Assembly: GCF_019219825.1 (NCBI RefSeq)
Contig: NZ_JAHUXH010000035.1
Location: 1-64,000 of the forward strand
Length of the DNA: 64,000 bases
Source of the DNA: Streptomyces sp. TRM70350
Lineage (GTDB): Bacteria > Actinomycetota > Actinomycetes > Streptomycetales > Streptomycetaceae
Reading direction: 5' to 3'
Part shown: piece after piece, positions 8,470 to 16,243 of the stretch
How the letters are laid out: each line of letters opens with the position of its first letter
Numbering within the stretch: position 1 is the stretch's first letter
Made by a program: the position numbers and the translations under genes
The notes under the pieces: model-generated
The model's input: the letters and a program-made list of their open reading frames with translations, nothing else
What the model was told of the DNA's origin: nothing
Databases searched by the model: none

Positions 8470-9710
8470 GCACGGATGTGACCGCCAAGACGCCGGCCCC
8501 CGCGCCGCCCGGCAAGGGCGGTACGACCTCGGGCGCCGGACTGCTCCAGTTGCTGCTGGACGGCATGCGCCGCAACATGCGGCAGTACGGCATGCTGATC
8601 GCGCTCGGCCTGATCGTGGCGCTGTTCGCGGTGTGGACCGACGGCGACCTGCTGCTGCCGCGCAACGTCTCCAACCTGGTGCTGCAGAACAGCTACATCC
8701 TGATCCTGGCGATCGGCATGATGCTCGTCATCATCGCGGGACACATCGACCTGTCGGTCGGCTCGCTGACTGCGTTCATCGGGTCGATAGCCGCGGTGTT
8801 CATGGTCAAGAACGACATACCCTGGGTCCTCGCCGTGGTGCTGTGCCTGGCCGTCGGCGCGGCCGCGGGTGCCATGCAAGGCTTCCTCATCGCGTATTTC
8901 GGCATACCGTCGTTCATCGTCACGCTGGCGGGCATGCTGCTGTTCCGCGGTCTCACCGAGATCTTCCTGGAGGGCCAGACGCTCGGCCCGTTCCCCCGGG
9001 GCCTGCAGAAGGTCGCCAACGGATTCCTGCCCGAGGTCGGCCCGGAGACCAACTACCACAACCTGACACTGCTGCTGGGCTTCGTCGTCATCGCGTTCGT
9101 GGTGCTCCAGGAGGTCCGGGACCGCAGGCGGCAGCAGGAGTTCGCCCTGGAAGTGCCGCCCACCCAGCTCTTCCTGCTCAAGCTGGTCGCACTGGTCGCC
9201 GCCATCCTCACCGTCACACTGCTGCTCGCCAGCTACAAGGGCACCCCGATCGTCCTGCTGATCCTCGGCGTGCTGGTCGTCGGCTTCGGCTACGTCATGC
9301 GCAACGCGATCATCGGGCGGCACATCTACGCCATCGGCGGCAACCTGCCCGCCGCCAAGCTGTCCGGCGTGAAGGACAAGAAGGTCACCTTCCTGGTCTT
9401 CCTGAACATGGGCATGCTCGCTGCCCTGGCGGGTCTGGTCTTCGCCGCCCGCTTCAACGCGGCCTCGCCCAAGGCCGGCCTCAACTTCGAGCTGGAGGCG
9501 ATCGCGGCCTCGTTCATCGGCGGCGCGTCGATGAGCGGCGGTGTCGGCACCGTGCTCGGCGCGATCATCGGCGGTCTGGTCCTGGGCGTGCTGAACAACG
9601 GTATGAACCTCGTCGGCATCGGCACCGACTGGCAGCAGGTCATCAAGGGCCTGGTGCTGCTGGCGGCGGTCGGCTTCGACGTGTGGAACAAGCGCAGGGT
9701 CGGTTCGTAA
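8466..9710 (+). CDS. mmsB: Multiple-monosaccharide ABC transporter permease
   Basis: This 414-residue membrane protein has about ten hydrophobic segments and the BPD_transp_2 family features of RbsC/XylH/MmsB: NSYILILAIGMMLVIIAGHID, DLSVGSLTAFIGSIAA, GIPSFIVTLAGMLLFRGLTE and, near the end, EAIAASFIGGASMSGGVGTV then GAIIGGLVLGVLNNGM. The ATG overlaps the mmsA stop (ATGA). A strong hairpin follows at 9719-9744, so this is the last gene of the transporter unit. Confidence 0.92.
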   Translation: MSTDVTAKTPAPAPPGKGGTTSGAGLLQLLLDGMRRNMRQYGMLIALGLIVALFAVWTDGDLLLPRNVSNLVLQNSYILILAIGMMLVIIAGHIDLSVGSLTAFIGSIAAVFMVKNDIPWVLAVVLCLAVGAAAGAMQGFLIAYFGIPSFIVTLAGMLLFRGLTEIFLEGQTLGPFPRGLQKVANGFLPEVGPETNYHNLTLLLGFVVIAFVVLQEVRDRRRQQEFALEVPPTQLFLLKLVALVAAILTVTLLLASYKGTPIVLLILGVLVVGFGYVMRNAIIGRHIYAIGGNLPAAKLSGVKDKKVTFLVFLNMGMLAALAGLVFAARFNAASPKAGLNFELEAIAASFIGGASMSGGVGTVLGAIIGGLVLGVLNNGMNLVGIGTDWQQVIKGLVLLAAVGFDVWNKRRVGS

Positions 9711-9718
9711 GTCCATCA

Positions 9719-9744
9719 GGGCCCCGCTCTCCAGAGCGGGGCCC
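9719..9744 (+). terminator. Strong hairpin terminator after mmsB
   Basis: GGGCCCCGCTCT (9719-9730) and AGAGCGGGGCCC (9733-9744) form a perfect 12-bp stem with a tiny loop, 8 bp after the mmsB stop and 21 bp before the epimerase start. It should largely separate the transporter from galM, or damp its expression. Confidence 0.8.
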
Positions 9745-9765
9745 CTCCATTCAGAGGAGCCGCAC

Positions 9766-10914
9766 ATGGAACTGAACAGACGAACGGTCATCGCAGGAGC
9801 CGCGGCGGCGGGCATGGCCGCCACCACGCTGGGCGGAACCGCGCACGCCACGGGAGGCAGGAAGCCGGTGAAGTCGCTCTTCGGGAAGCTCGCCGACGGC
9901 ACCAAGGTGTACAGCTGGGCGCTGGAGAACGGCGGCACCCGGCTGAAGGTCCTCTCCTACGGCGGGATCGTGCAGTCCCTCGAAGTCCCGGACCGGCGCG
10001 GGCGCTACGCCAACGTCTCCCTCGGCTTCGACAACATCGAGGACTACGTCGCCAAGAGCCCGTACTTCGGCGCTCTGATCGGCCGGTACGGCAACCGCAT
10101 CGGCAAGGGCCGCTTCACCCTGGACGGCAAGGCCTACCAGCTCTCCGTCAACGACGGCGAGAACAGCCTGCACGGCGGCGCCAAGGGCTTCGACAAGGTC
10201 GTCTGGGACATCGAGCCGTTCACCAAGGGCCGGGACGTCGGCCTGTACCTGTACTACACCAGCGTCGACGGCGAGATGGGCTACCCCGGCACGCTGAGGA
10301 CCAAGGTCACCTACACCCTCACCCGGCGCGGCGACTGGCGCGTCGACTACGAGGCCACCACCGACAAGGCCACCGTCGTCAACCTCACCAGCCACGTCTA
10401 CTGGAACCTGGCCGGCGAGTCGAGCGGCACGATCTACGACCACGAGCTGTCCATCGCCGCCTCCCGCTACACGCCGGTCGACTCGGGGCTGATCCCCACG
10501 GGCGAGCTGGCGCGGGTCTCGGGCACCCCCTTCGACTTCCGCCGCACGAAGACCGTCGGCGAGGACATCCGCGTACCGCACCAGCAGCTGCTGTACGGCA
10601 AGGGCATCGACCACAACTGGGTCCTCGACAAGGGCCTCACGGCCCGCCCGGAGCACATCGCCACGCTCCGCGACCCGTCCTCGGGCCGCACCCTGAAGAT
10701 CGCGACCACCGAGCCGGGCCTGCAGTTCTACTCCGGCAACTTCCTCGACGGCACCCTCGTCGGCACCGGCGGCACCGTCTACCGGCAGGGCGACGGACTG
10801 TGCCTGGAGACGCAGCACTTCCCGGACTCGCCGAACAAGCCGTCGTTCCCGTCGACCGTGCTGCGGCCGGGGCAGACATACCGCACGACGACTGTCCACT
10901 CGTTCAGCGCGTGA
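9766..10914 (+). CDS. galM: Tat-exported aldose 1-epimerase (galactose mutarotase)
   Basis: This 382-residue protein starts with a twin-arginine signal (LNRRTVIAGAAAAG, cleavage near AHA) and continues with the mutarotase fold: LSYGGIVQSLEVPDRRG, LIGRYGNRIGKGRF, NDGENSLHGGAKGFD, TSHVYWNLAGE, ending in LETQHFPDSPNKPSFPST. The His of SLHGG, the His of TSHVYWN and the Glu in the C-terminal half are the expected catalytic region. Aldose 1-epimerases interconvert alpha and beta anomers. Export suggests that it prepares sugars outside the membrane for the ChvE-type importer encoded just upstream. A 14-bp hairpin follows. Confidence 0.9.
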   Translation: MELNRRTVIAGAAAAGMAATTLGGTAHATGGRKPVKSLFGKLADGTKVYSWALENGGTRLKVLSYGGIVQSLEVPDRRGRYANVSLGFDNIEDYVAKSPYFGALIGRYGNRIGKGRFTLDGKAYQLSVNDGENSLHGGAKGFDKVVWDIEPFTKGRDVGLYLYYTSVDGEMGYPGTLRTKVTYTLTRRGDWRVDYEATTDKATVVNLTSHVYWNLAGESSGTIYDHELSIAASRYTPVDSGLIPTGELARVSGTPFDFRRTKTVGEDIRVPHQQLLYGKGIDHNWVLDKGLTARPEHIATLRDPSSGRTLKIATTEPGLQFYSGNFLDGTLVGTGGTVYRQGDGLCLETQHFPDSPNKPSFPSTVLRPGQTYRTTTVHSFSA

Positions 10915-10966
10915 CTTCATACTTTCGTCACATGTGTTGAACGGGGCCACCCCGGCCTCCGTATGT

Positions 10967-11002
10967 ATGGGCGGCCCGCGCTCCCCCGCGCGGGCCGCCC
11001 AT
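10967..11002 (+). terminator. 14-bp GC hairpin between galM and the aminotransferase
   Basis: ATGGGCGGCCCGCG (10967-10980) pairs perfectly with CGCGGGCCGCCCAT (10989-11002) around an 8-nt loop. It is probably the galM terminator. It ends only 4 bp before the GGAGG ribosome site of the next gene (11007-11011), so if that gene has a transcript starting upstream, the hairpin would sit in its leader. Confidence 0.65.
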
Positions 11003-11016
11003 GGACGGAGGTTCCC

Positions 11017-12651
11017 TTGGCTGACAACGTCACCTCGCTGTTTCGCAGCACCTCGGCGCACAGTCCGTCGATGGCCGCGCTGACGCGAGAGAGCGACGGG
11101 GCCGGGCCGGTGGACTTCTGCATCCCGTGCAACCCCTACTTCCCTACTCCCGCCATGTACGACGAGATGGCGGCCCGGTTGCGCGAGATCATCACGTACT
11201 ACCCCTCCAGCGCCGACACCATCACCGCCGAACTGTGCAGCCTGCTCCAGCTTCCGCCGCAGTGCGTGGCGATGGGCAACGGCTCCACCGAGCTGATCAC
11301 CTGGATCGACCACCTGCTCGTCCGGGAGTCCCTCGCCATCCCCGTCCCCACCTTCGGCCGCTGGACCGACCAGCCCATGGAGACCGGCAAGCGGGTCGAC
11401 ATGTTCCCGCTCCAGGAGTCCAGCGGCTTCGCCCTCGACCTCGCGCAGTACGCCGAGTTCATCCGCGCCCGCGGCACCCGGGTCGCCGTGATCTGCAACC
11501 CCAACAACCCCGACGGCGGCTTTCTGCACAAGCACGCGGTCGTGCAGTTCATGGACGCGATGGCGGACCGGGACCTGGTCGTGATCGACGAGTCGTTCCT
11601 GGAGTTCGCGGACGCCGAGGCCGAACCCAGCGTCGTACAAGAGGCCATGCTCCGCCCCAACGTCATCGTCCTGCGCAGCCTCGGCAAGAACTTCGGCCTG
11701 CACGGCGTCCGCTTCGGCTACCTGGTGGCCAACCCGGCCCTCGCGGGCCGCGTACGCTCCATGCTCCCGAAGTGGAACCTCAACTCCTTCGCCGAGCACG
11801 TGGTGTTCATGCTGAAGGAACACGGCACGGAGTACGCCCAGTCCCTCCAGCAGGTGCGCCGCGACCGCCTGGAGATGGCCAGCCAGCTCTCCGCGCTCCC
11901 CGGCCTCATGGTCTACCCCTCCCAGGGCAACTTCCTCTTCGTGCGCCTCCCCGTGGGCGCCGAGGGCACCGTGGTCCGGGACCGGCTGCTCACCGAGCAC
12001 CGGATCCTGGTCCGTGAGTGCGGCAACAAGATCGGATCCTCCAGCCGCTTCCTGCGACTCGTGGTGCGCCCCCAGGTGGATGTGCGTCGCCTGGTGTCCG
12101 GCCTGGAACAGGTGCTCTACGGGACCAGGAGGGGAGCCGCCGTGCCCGAGCTGGGCACCGGGACCAGCTACAGCTCGGGTACGGCGGCGGTGGACCGGCT
12201 GGTCAGTGCCACCAACGGGGCCGGCATGCAGGGCCTTGCCGCTCAGGCCGTCGCTGCCGCCGGTCCCGTTGGTGCGGTCGGCGCCGGTGTGCCGATGCCG
12301 GCGCCGGCGGCTCAGACGTTCCCGCAGCCGCCGGTGCCGCAGCAGATCCCGCAACCGGCGATGCCCCAGCCCGCGATGCCCCAGCCCGTGCCCCAGCCTG
12401 CCGTGGCCCAGCCCGCCGTGGCCCAGCCTGCCGTGGCCCAGGCGGTCCCCCAGCCGACCCCCGTCCCCGCGCCCGCCCCCGCTCCCACCCCGCCCGGCGT
12501 CCCCGCGCGCGGCGGCCTCACCGCGGCGCAGGTGCGCGGCACCACGGGCACGGGCAGCCCGAGCGCCCCAGGCCTGACCCCGGCAGCGGCGACCGGGTGG
12601 CCGGGGGCGACCAGCTGGCCGAACGCGGCGGGGATGGGGCAGGCCGGGTAG
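11017..12651 (+). CDS. PLP-dependent class I/II aminotransferase with long Pro/Ala/Gln-rich tail
   Basis: The first 370 or so of 544 residues match HisC/CobD-like fold-type I enzymes: MGNGSTELITWIDHLL, CNPNNPDGG, VVIDESFLEF, LRSLGKNFGLHGVRFGY (Lys of SLGKN is the likely PLP Schiff-base residue) and FLRLVVRPQVD. The remaining 170 residues are low complexity, with PQPAMPQPAMPQPVPQ and three AVAQP units, an unusual extension for this family. TTG at 11017 is chosen because GGAGG lies 5 bp upstream; in-frame upstream starts fall inside the hairpin. Possible roles are histidinol-phosphate aminotransferase-like or threonine-phosphate decarboxylase-like; substrate unknown. Confidence 0.8.
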   Translation: MADNVTSLFRSTSAHSPSMAALTRESDGAGPVDFCIPCNPYFPTPAMYDEMAARLREIITYYPSSADTITAELCSLLQLPPQCVAMGNGSTELITWIDHLLVRESLAIPVPTFGRWTDQPMETGKRVDMFPLQESSGFALDLAQYAEFIRARGTRVAVICNPNNPDGGFLHKHAVVQFMDAMADRDLVVIDESFLEFADAEAEPSVVQEAMLRPNVIVLRSLGKNFGLHGVRFGYLVANPALAGRVRSMLPKWNLNSFAEHVVFMLKEHGTEYAQSLQQVRRDRLEMASQLSALPGLMVYPSQGNFLFVRLPVGAEGTVVRDRLLTEHRILVRECGNKIGSSSRFLRLVVRPQVDVRRLVSGLEQVLYGTRRGAAVPELGTGTSYSSGTAAVDRLVSATNGAGMQGLAAQAVAAAGPVGAVGAGVPMPAPAAQTFPQPPVPQQIPQPAMPQPAMPQPVPQPAVAQPAVAQPAVAQAVPQPTPVPAPAPAPTPPGVPARGGLTAAQVRGTTGTGSPSAPGLTPAAATGWPGATSWPNAAGMGQAG

Positions 12652-12660
12652 GCGGGCGGC

Positions 12661-12704
12661 TGCGGGTCCGTTGTGGCTGGTCGCGCAGTTCCCCGCGCCC
12701 CTGA
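12661..12704. repeat. Dispersed intergenic repeat, family A, copy 1
   Basis: The core GGCTGGTCGCGCAGTTCCCC is followed by GCGCCCCTGA and lies between convergent genes. Closely related copies occur at 20727-20770 and 47090-47130. This is a common intergenic repeat of Streptomyces chromosomes. Confidence 0.7.
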
Positions 12705-12713
12705 GTCGGCTGT

Positions 12714-14147
12714 CTACACCGGCGTCAGGCGCCACTGTTGGCAGGTGTTGTTCAGCCAGGACCACTGGCGTACGTCCGTCCCGTCCGCCGTCCCGCAGTT
12801 CGCCACGTCGGCCACCTTGCCCGTGGCCTGGTTGACGATGCGGACGTGACCGCTGTCCGTGGCCAGGAAACGGAACCGCTGGCAGGTGTTGTTCAGCCAG
12901 GACCACTGGCGCAGGTCGGCGCCGTCGGCGGTGGAGCAGTTCGCGGTGTCGAGGACCTTGCCGGTGGCGACATTGACCAAGCGGTGGGTGTCGTCCCCGA
13001 GGTCCTCAAGCCGCCACCGCTGATTGCTGCCACCGTGGCAGGCGTACTGCTGCACATTGGCGCCGTCGGCGCTGGAACCCCCGGCGACATCGAGGCACTT
13101 GCCGCTGTTCCGGTTGACCACGGTGTACGTCGTCGAGGCGGCCGCCGGTTCCCCGGACGGCCCCGCGAGCGAGGCGCCCAGCCGCACCGGCGTCCCGAGG
13201 TTCGGGGTGCCGTCGGCGTTCCAGGTGAACCTCTGCGCCCGGGTGGTACGGCCGTTGTCGCAGCCCTCGCTCGCGTTGTCGTTGGCGTGGTAGACGATCC
13301 AGCTCTCGCTGCCGTCCGGCGAGGTGAAGAAACCGTTGTGGCCGGGCCCGTACACCCCGTTTCCGTCGCTGCGCTGGAAGACGGGCGTGGACTTCTTCGT
13401 CCAGGAGGAGGCGGACAGCGGATCGGAGCCGGTCAGCTCCAGTTGCCCGAGCTTGTAGTCGGGTGTCCAGCAACCGCTCGCCGAATAGATCAGAAACGTC
13501 CGCCCGCCGCGCTGGAGGATCTCCGGCCCCTCGTTGACCGTGCCGCCCTGCCGCTCCCAGTCGTGAGTGGGCGTGGAGATGGTCGAGAAGGACCCGCTGA
13601 CGGTGTACGGATTCGACATCCGGGCGGCGACGAGATTCTGCGTCCCGCCGCTCGCGCTGCCGAACAGATACAGCTGGCCGCCGATGGTCCCCACCGTCGG
13701 ATCCAGCATCCAGGCGGAGTTGAGCTGACCCCGGTACGTGTACGGGCCCATCGGGTCGGACCCGGCGCTCTCCAGCACATGGCTGCGCTGGGTCGGGATG
13801 TAGTCGGAGACGTTCTGACCGGCGACGTAGTACAGATACCAGCGCCCGTTGAGGAAGTGCAGCTCGGGCGCCCAGATGTTGCAGCACCGGGACGCCGCGT
13901 CGCCCTGCCACACCTGCACGCTGGGCGCGGTGGCGAGCCCGGCGAGGGTGGGGGACGTGCGGATGGTGATGACGTCGGTCCAACTCGTACTGACCAGGTA
14001 GTAGTTCCCGTTGTGGTACGAGATCCAGGGGTCGGCGCCCTTGACGGACTTGACCGGGTTGGAGAACGAGGCCGCGCTCGCCGGGGACTGTCCCAGCCCG
14101 AGCAGGAAGACCAGCGCGGCGAGCATCATCAGTACGCGACGGGCCAT
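12714..14147 (-). CDS. Secreted GH43 arabinanase/arabinofuranosidase-type enzyme with C-terminal ricin-type (CBM13) lectin domain
   Basis: The 477-residue precursor has a Sec signal (MMLAALVFLLGLGQSPASAA). A five-bladed GH43 domain follows: GADPWISYHNGNYYL (catalytic Asp), IWAPELHFLNGRWYLYY, SAWMLDPTVGTIGGQLYL and GGTVNEGPEILQRGGRTFL, where the Glu of NEGPE is the likely general acid. The last 130 residues form a beta-trefoil with three repeats: GKCLDVAGGSSADGANVQQY, GKVLDTANCSTADGADLRQW and GKVADVANCGTADGTDVRQW. It probably cuts arabinan or arabinoxylan side chains. It starts 19 bp inside the end of the upstream GH43 gene, so the two are co-transcribed. Confidence 0.87.
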   Translation of the reverse strand: MARRVLMMLAALVFLLGLGQSPASAASFSNPVKSVKGADPWISYHNGNYYLVSTSWTDVITIRTSPTLAGLATAPSVQVWQGDAASRCCNIWAPELHFLNGRWYLYYVAGQNVSDYIPTQRSHVLESAGSDPMGPYTYRGQLNSAWMLDPTVGTIGGQLYLFGSASGGTQNLVAARMSNPYTVSGSFSTISTPTHDWERQGGTVNEGPEILQRGGRTFLIYSASGCWTPDYKLGQLELTGSDPLSASSWTKKSTPVFQRSDGNGVYGPGHNGFFTSPDGSESWIVYHANDNASEGCDNGRTTRAQRFTWNADGTPNLGTPVRLGASLAGPSGEPAAASTTYTVVNRNSGKCLDVAGGSSADGANVQQYACHGGSNQRWRLEDLGDDTHRLVNVATGKVLDTANCSTADGADLRQWSWLNNTCQRFRFLATDSGHVRIVNQATGKVADVANCGTADGTDVRQWSWLNNTCQQWRLTPV

Positions 14148-15100
14148 CCGCTGCTCCAGTTCAGAAGGTTGATGCCGAGCTTGGGGGTGCCGTTGGCGTT
14201 GCCGTCGTAGTAGTGGTAGACGATCAGGTCCCCGTCGACGTCGTTCATGATCGACTGCCCGCCGGGTCCGATGACGCTGCCGTGCGATTCGAGGACGGGC
14301 GTGCCTCCGTTGTTCATCATCGAGACGCCGTTCCTGTCGTAGTACGGCCCGGTGACGCGCGTGGCCCGTCCGACCTTGACCTTGTACGTGGAGCTGGTGC
14401 CGGCGCAGCAGGTGTCGTACGAGGCGAAGAGGTAGTAGTAGCCGTTGCGCTTGACGATGAAGGGCGCTTCGACGGCCTTGGTGCCGGTCGGGCGGGAGGC
14501 GAGCGCATACCGGGTGGTGTTGGAGGAGAGCTGCTTCCCGGTGGACGGGTTGATCTGGATCATCTTGATCCCGGTCCACCAACTGCCGAAGGACAGCCAC
14601 CACTTGCCGTCGGAGTCGACGAAGAGGTTGGGGTCGATGGCGTTGTAGTCGCTGGAGGAGCTGGAGGAGTAGACGATCCCCTGATCGGTCCAGCTGCCGG
14701 GGCGGCCGGTCGTGGAGGTGGCGAGGCCGATGGCCGAGGTGTTCGAACCGAAGGACGAGACCGAGTAGTACAGCAGGTACCGGCCGCCCTGGTAGGAGAG
14801 GTCCGGCGCCCAGGCCTCCGGCACGGAGGAGTAACGGGACCACCAGCTCGGGCGGGAGGAGAAGGCGTCGGCGCCCGCGCTGAAGGCGATGCGGTCGGTG
14901 GAAGTCTTGTTGGCGATGCCGCCGCCGGTGGCGTAGAGCAGGTACTGCCCGGAGGAGGTGCGGATCATGGTCGGGTCATGGGTGATGACGGACCCCGTGA
15001 CCCGGCCGGGGTTGGGGTAGGCGCTCGCCGTGCTCGGGACGAGGGCGAGGAGGGCGGCTGCGGGGAGGGCGGCCAGGAAGGTGATTCTTCTGCGGCTCAC
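14129..15100 (-). CDS. Secreted GH43 endo-arabinanase-type glycoside hydrolase
   Basis: The 323-residue precursor has a Sec signal (RITFLAALPAAALLALVPSTASA). The mature part shows the GH43 pattern VITHDPTMIRTSSGQYLLYAT (catalytic base Asp), VPEAWAPDLSYQGGRYLLYYS, YNAIDPNLFVDSDGKWWLSFG (pKa-modulating Asp), AVEAPFIVKRNGYYYLFAS (general acid Glu) and DGDLIVYHYYDG. This is the arabinan endo-1,5-alpha-L-arabinanase arrangement. The GTG at 15100 is preceded by AGGAG at good spacing; longer upstream frames run into the foldback element. First gene of a two-gene leftward unit. Confidence 0.88.
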   Translation of the reverse strand: MSRRRITFLAALPAAALLALVPSTASAYPNPGRVTGSVITHDPTMIRTSSGQYLLYATGGGIANKTSTDRIAFSAGADAFSSRPSWWSRYSSVPEAWAPDLSYQGGRYLLYYSVSSFGSNTSAIGLATSTTGRPGSWTDQGIVYSSSSSSDYNAIDPNLFVDSDGKWWLSFGSWWTGIKMIQINPSTGKQLSSNTTRYALASRPTGTKAVEAPFIVKRNGYYYLFASYDTCCAGTSSTYKVKVGRATRVTGPYYDRNGVSMMNNGGTPVLESHGSVIGPGGQSIMNDVDGDLIVYHYYDGNANGTPKLGINLLNWSSGWPVAY

Positions 15101-15149
15101 GTGAACGCTCCTGTTCTGTATATCGAACAACGATCGCCACTGCGAACGG

Positions 15150-15178
15150 AACGTAGAATCGAACCACTTGCGCGTCAA
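15150..15178 (-). promoter_or_regulatory. Promoter of the GH43 pair; near-copy of the transporter promoter at 23990-24018
   Basis: On the minus strand, TTGACG (15178-15173) and TACGTT (15155-15150) are 17 bp apart. The stretch TGCGCGTCAATGG around the -35 box and GAACGG near the -10 box recur at 24010-24022 and 23983-23988. A TTCGATATA element follows toward the gene. The common architecture implies shared control of arabinanases and transporter. Confidence 0.65.
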
Positions 15179-15235
15179 TGGTTTACGCAGAAAGGAGCCG
15201 AGCCGTCTGGGGCAGCAGGGGTTTACGCCTGTTGG

Positions 15236-15634
15236 TGACGTGACCGTCGGGGCCGCCCGCTTCTTTGCCGGTGTCGTGCTTCCACGGGCCGAGTACAGGG
15301 CGCTCCAGCACGGGTGAGAAGCGAGCGGGCGGCCCGGAAAGGCGGGTGGCCCAGGTCGGTTTGCGGGCAGCGTCGGCCGCGCGGCCAACCGGCGTCGGCG
15401 GGCGCGGTCGCGCCTGTCTGACTGGGGTGTTCTGCCCTCTCCGGGTGCCCAAATCGGCCAATTGCCGCTCCACGGGAGGTCCGCCCACCGGCCGAAAGCC
15501 ACCCCGTGCTGGAACGGACCGGGTCAAGGGGCGGTCGCAGGCCGATCGCCGTCAGGCGACGCGACGCGCCCTTGACGCGGGCCGTGGAAGCACGACAGTG
15601 GCCAAGAAGCGGGCGGCCCCGACGGTCACGTGCC
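15236..15634. mobile_element. Foldback/MITE-like element with ~50-bp terminal inverted repeats
   Basis: The sequence at 15238-15287 is the inverted complement of 15582-15631, with about 47 of 50 positions matching. The shared arm begins ACGTGACCGTCGGGGCCGCC and contains TGTCGTGCTTCCACGG. Weaker inverted similarity continues inward (CAGCACGGG on both sides). The roughly 290 bp between the arms hold no convincing gene. No target-site duplication is obvious. It fits a non-autonomous MITE or a large foldback, lying right after the ATP-binding protein gene and upstream of the arabinanase promoter. Confidence 0.55.
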
Positions 15635-15642
15635 AGTCCCGG

Positions 15643-16113
15643 TCATCGTCCGGGCAGGGACAGCCAACCCGGCACATCGATCTCCGCGCGTACCGTCTTG
15701 CCCGGCGGTGGCTCTCGGTCCAGTACCTCCCAGCGGGCGGCCAGCGCGGCGACGAGTGCGAGGCCGCGCCCGGATTCCGCGAGCGGCTCCGGCGTCCGTA
15801 CGGCGCCCGGCTCCGGCGGGCGTGGCTCCGTAAGGGTGTCGGTGACCTCGATGCGGACGCTGCCGGGGACCAGGGAGAGGCGCAGTTCGAAGTCCCTGCC
15901 GGGTACGCGGCCGTGGGTGACGGCGTTGGCGGCGAGTTCTGCGACGATCACCGCGGTGGCCTGTGCGGTGTCGGAGTCGTACGGGAGGCCCCAGGCCCGG
16001 AGTTGGTCGAGAACGAGGTACCGGGCGAGGCGGGCGCCTCGGGGCGTTGCGCTCAGGCGCTGAGTGAACACACGTACGGTAAGCGGGCCTTGTGGGGTCG
16101 AGGGTGCTGTCAT
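15643..16113 (-). CDS. ATP-binding anti-sigma-type regulatory kinase (HATPase_c)
   Basis: This 156-residue cytoplasmic protein has the single GHKL ATPase domain of the RsbW/SpoIIAB-like family so abundant in Streptomyces: N box VAELAANAVTHGRVPG (about residues 58-73) and G box ESGRGLALVAALA (about 113-125), ending in KTVRAEIDVPG. It is divergent from an XRE-DUF5753 gene with a DUF397 gene behind it, the classical WhiJ-type triad implicated in developmental control. Its stop codon lies directly against the right arm of the foldback element. Confidence 0.85.
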   Translation of the reverse strand: MTAPSTPQGPLTVRVFTQRLSATPRGARLARYLVLDQLRAWGLPYDSDTAQATAVIVAELAANAVTHGRVPGRDFELRLSLVPGSVRIEVTDTLTEPRPPEPGAVRTPEPLAESGRGLALVAALAARWEVLDREPPPGKTVRAEIDVPGWLSLPGR

Positions 16114-16157
16114 GCGCCCAATGTGGCGGTGGGGAAGGGTACTTCTCCAGGTCGGCG

Positions 16158-16184
16158 CCGCGTACGCTGCGCGAGCGTACGCGG
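16158..16184. promoter_or_regulatory. Palindromic operator between the divergent WhiJ-type genes
   Basis: CCGCGTACGCT (16158-16168) and AGCGTACGCGG (16174-16184) are perfect 11-bp inverted arms around GCGCG, in the 130-bp gap between the divergent ATP-binding protein and XRE genes. The XRE protein is the obvious candidate to bind here and control both directions. Confidence 0.5.
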
Positions 16185-16243
16185 TGACAGACTGGACAGT
16201 ACTCGTGACATCCCGTAACCATGAGCCCGGGAGGTGACCGGCT

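Noticed and set aside
9751..12906. 1,051-residue open frame on the minus strand across galM and the aminotransferase
   Set aside because: High-GC shadow frame of two well-supported plus-strand genes; it also runs through two hairpin terminators.
15100..15502. N-terminal extension of the GH43 arabinanase up to 15502
   Set aside because: The extension would place an untypical Arg-rich sequence before a clean Sec signal and runs through the promoter and foldback element; GTG at 15100 has a good ribosome site.
15265..16218. 317-residue plus-strand frame through the foldback element
   Set aside because: Half lies in the inverted-repeat element and half is antisense to the ATP-binding protein gene; no ribosome site or motif.
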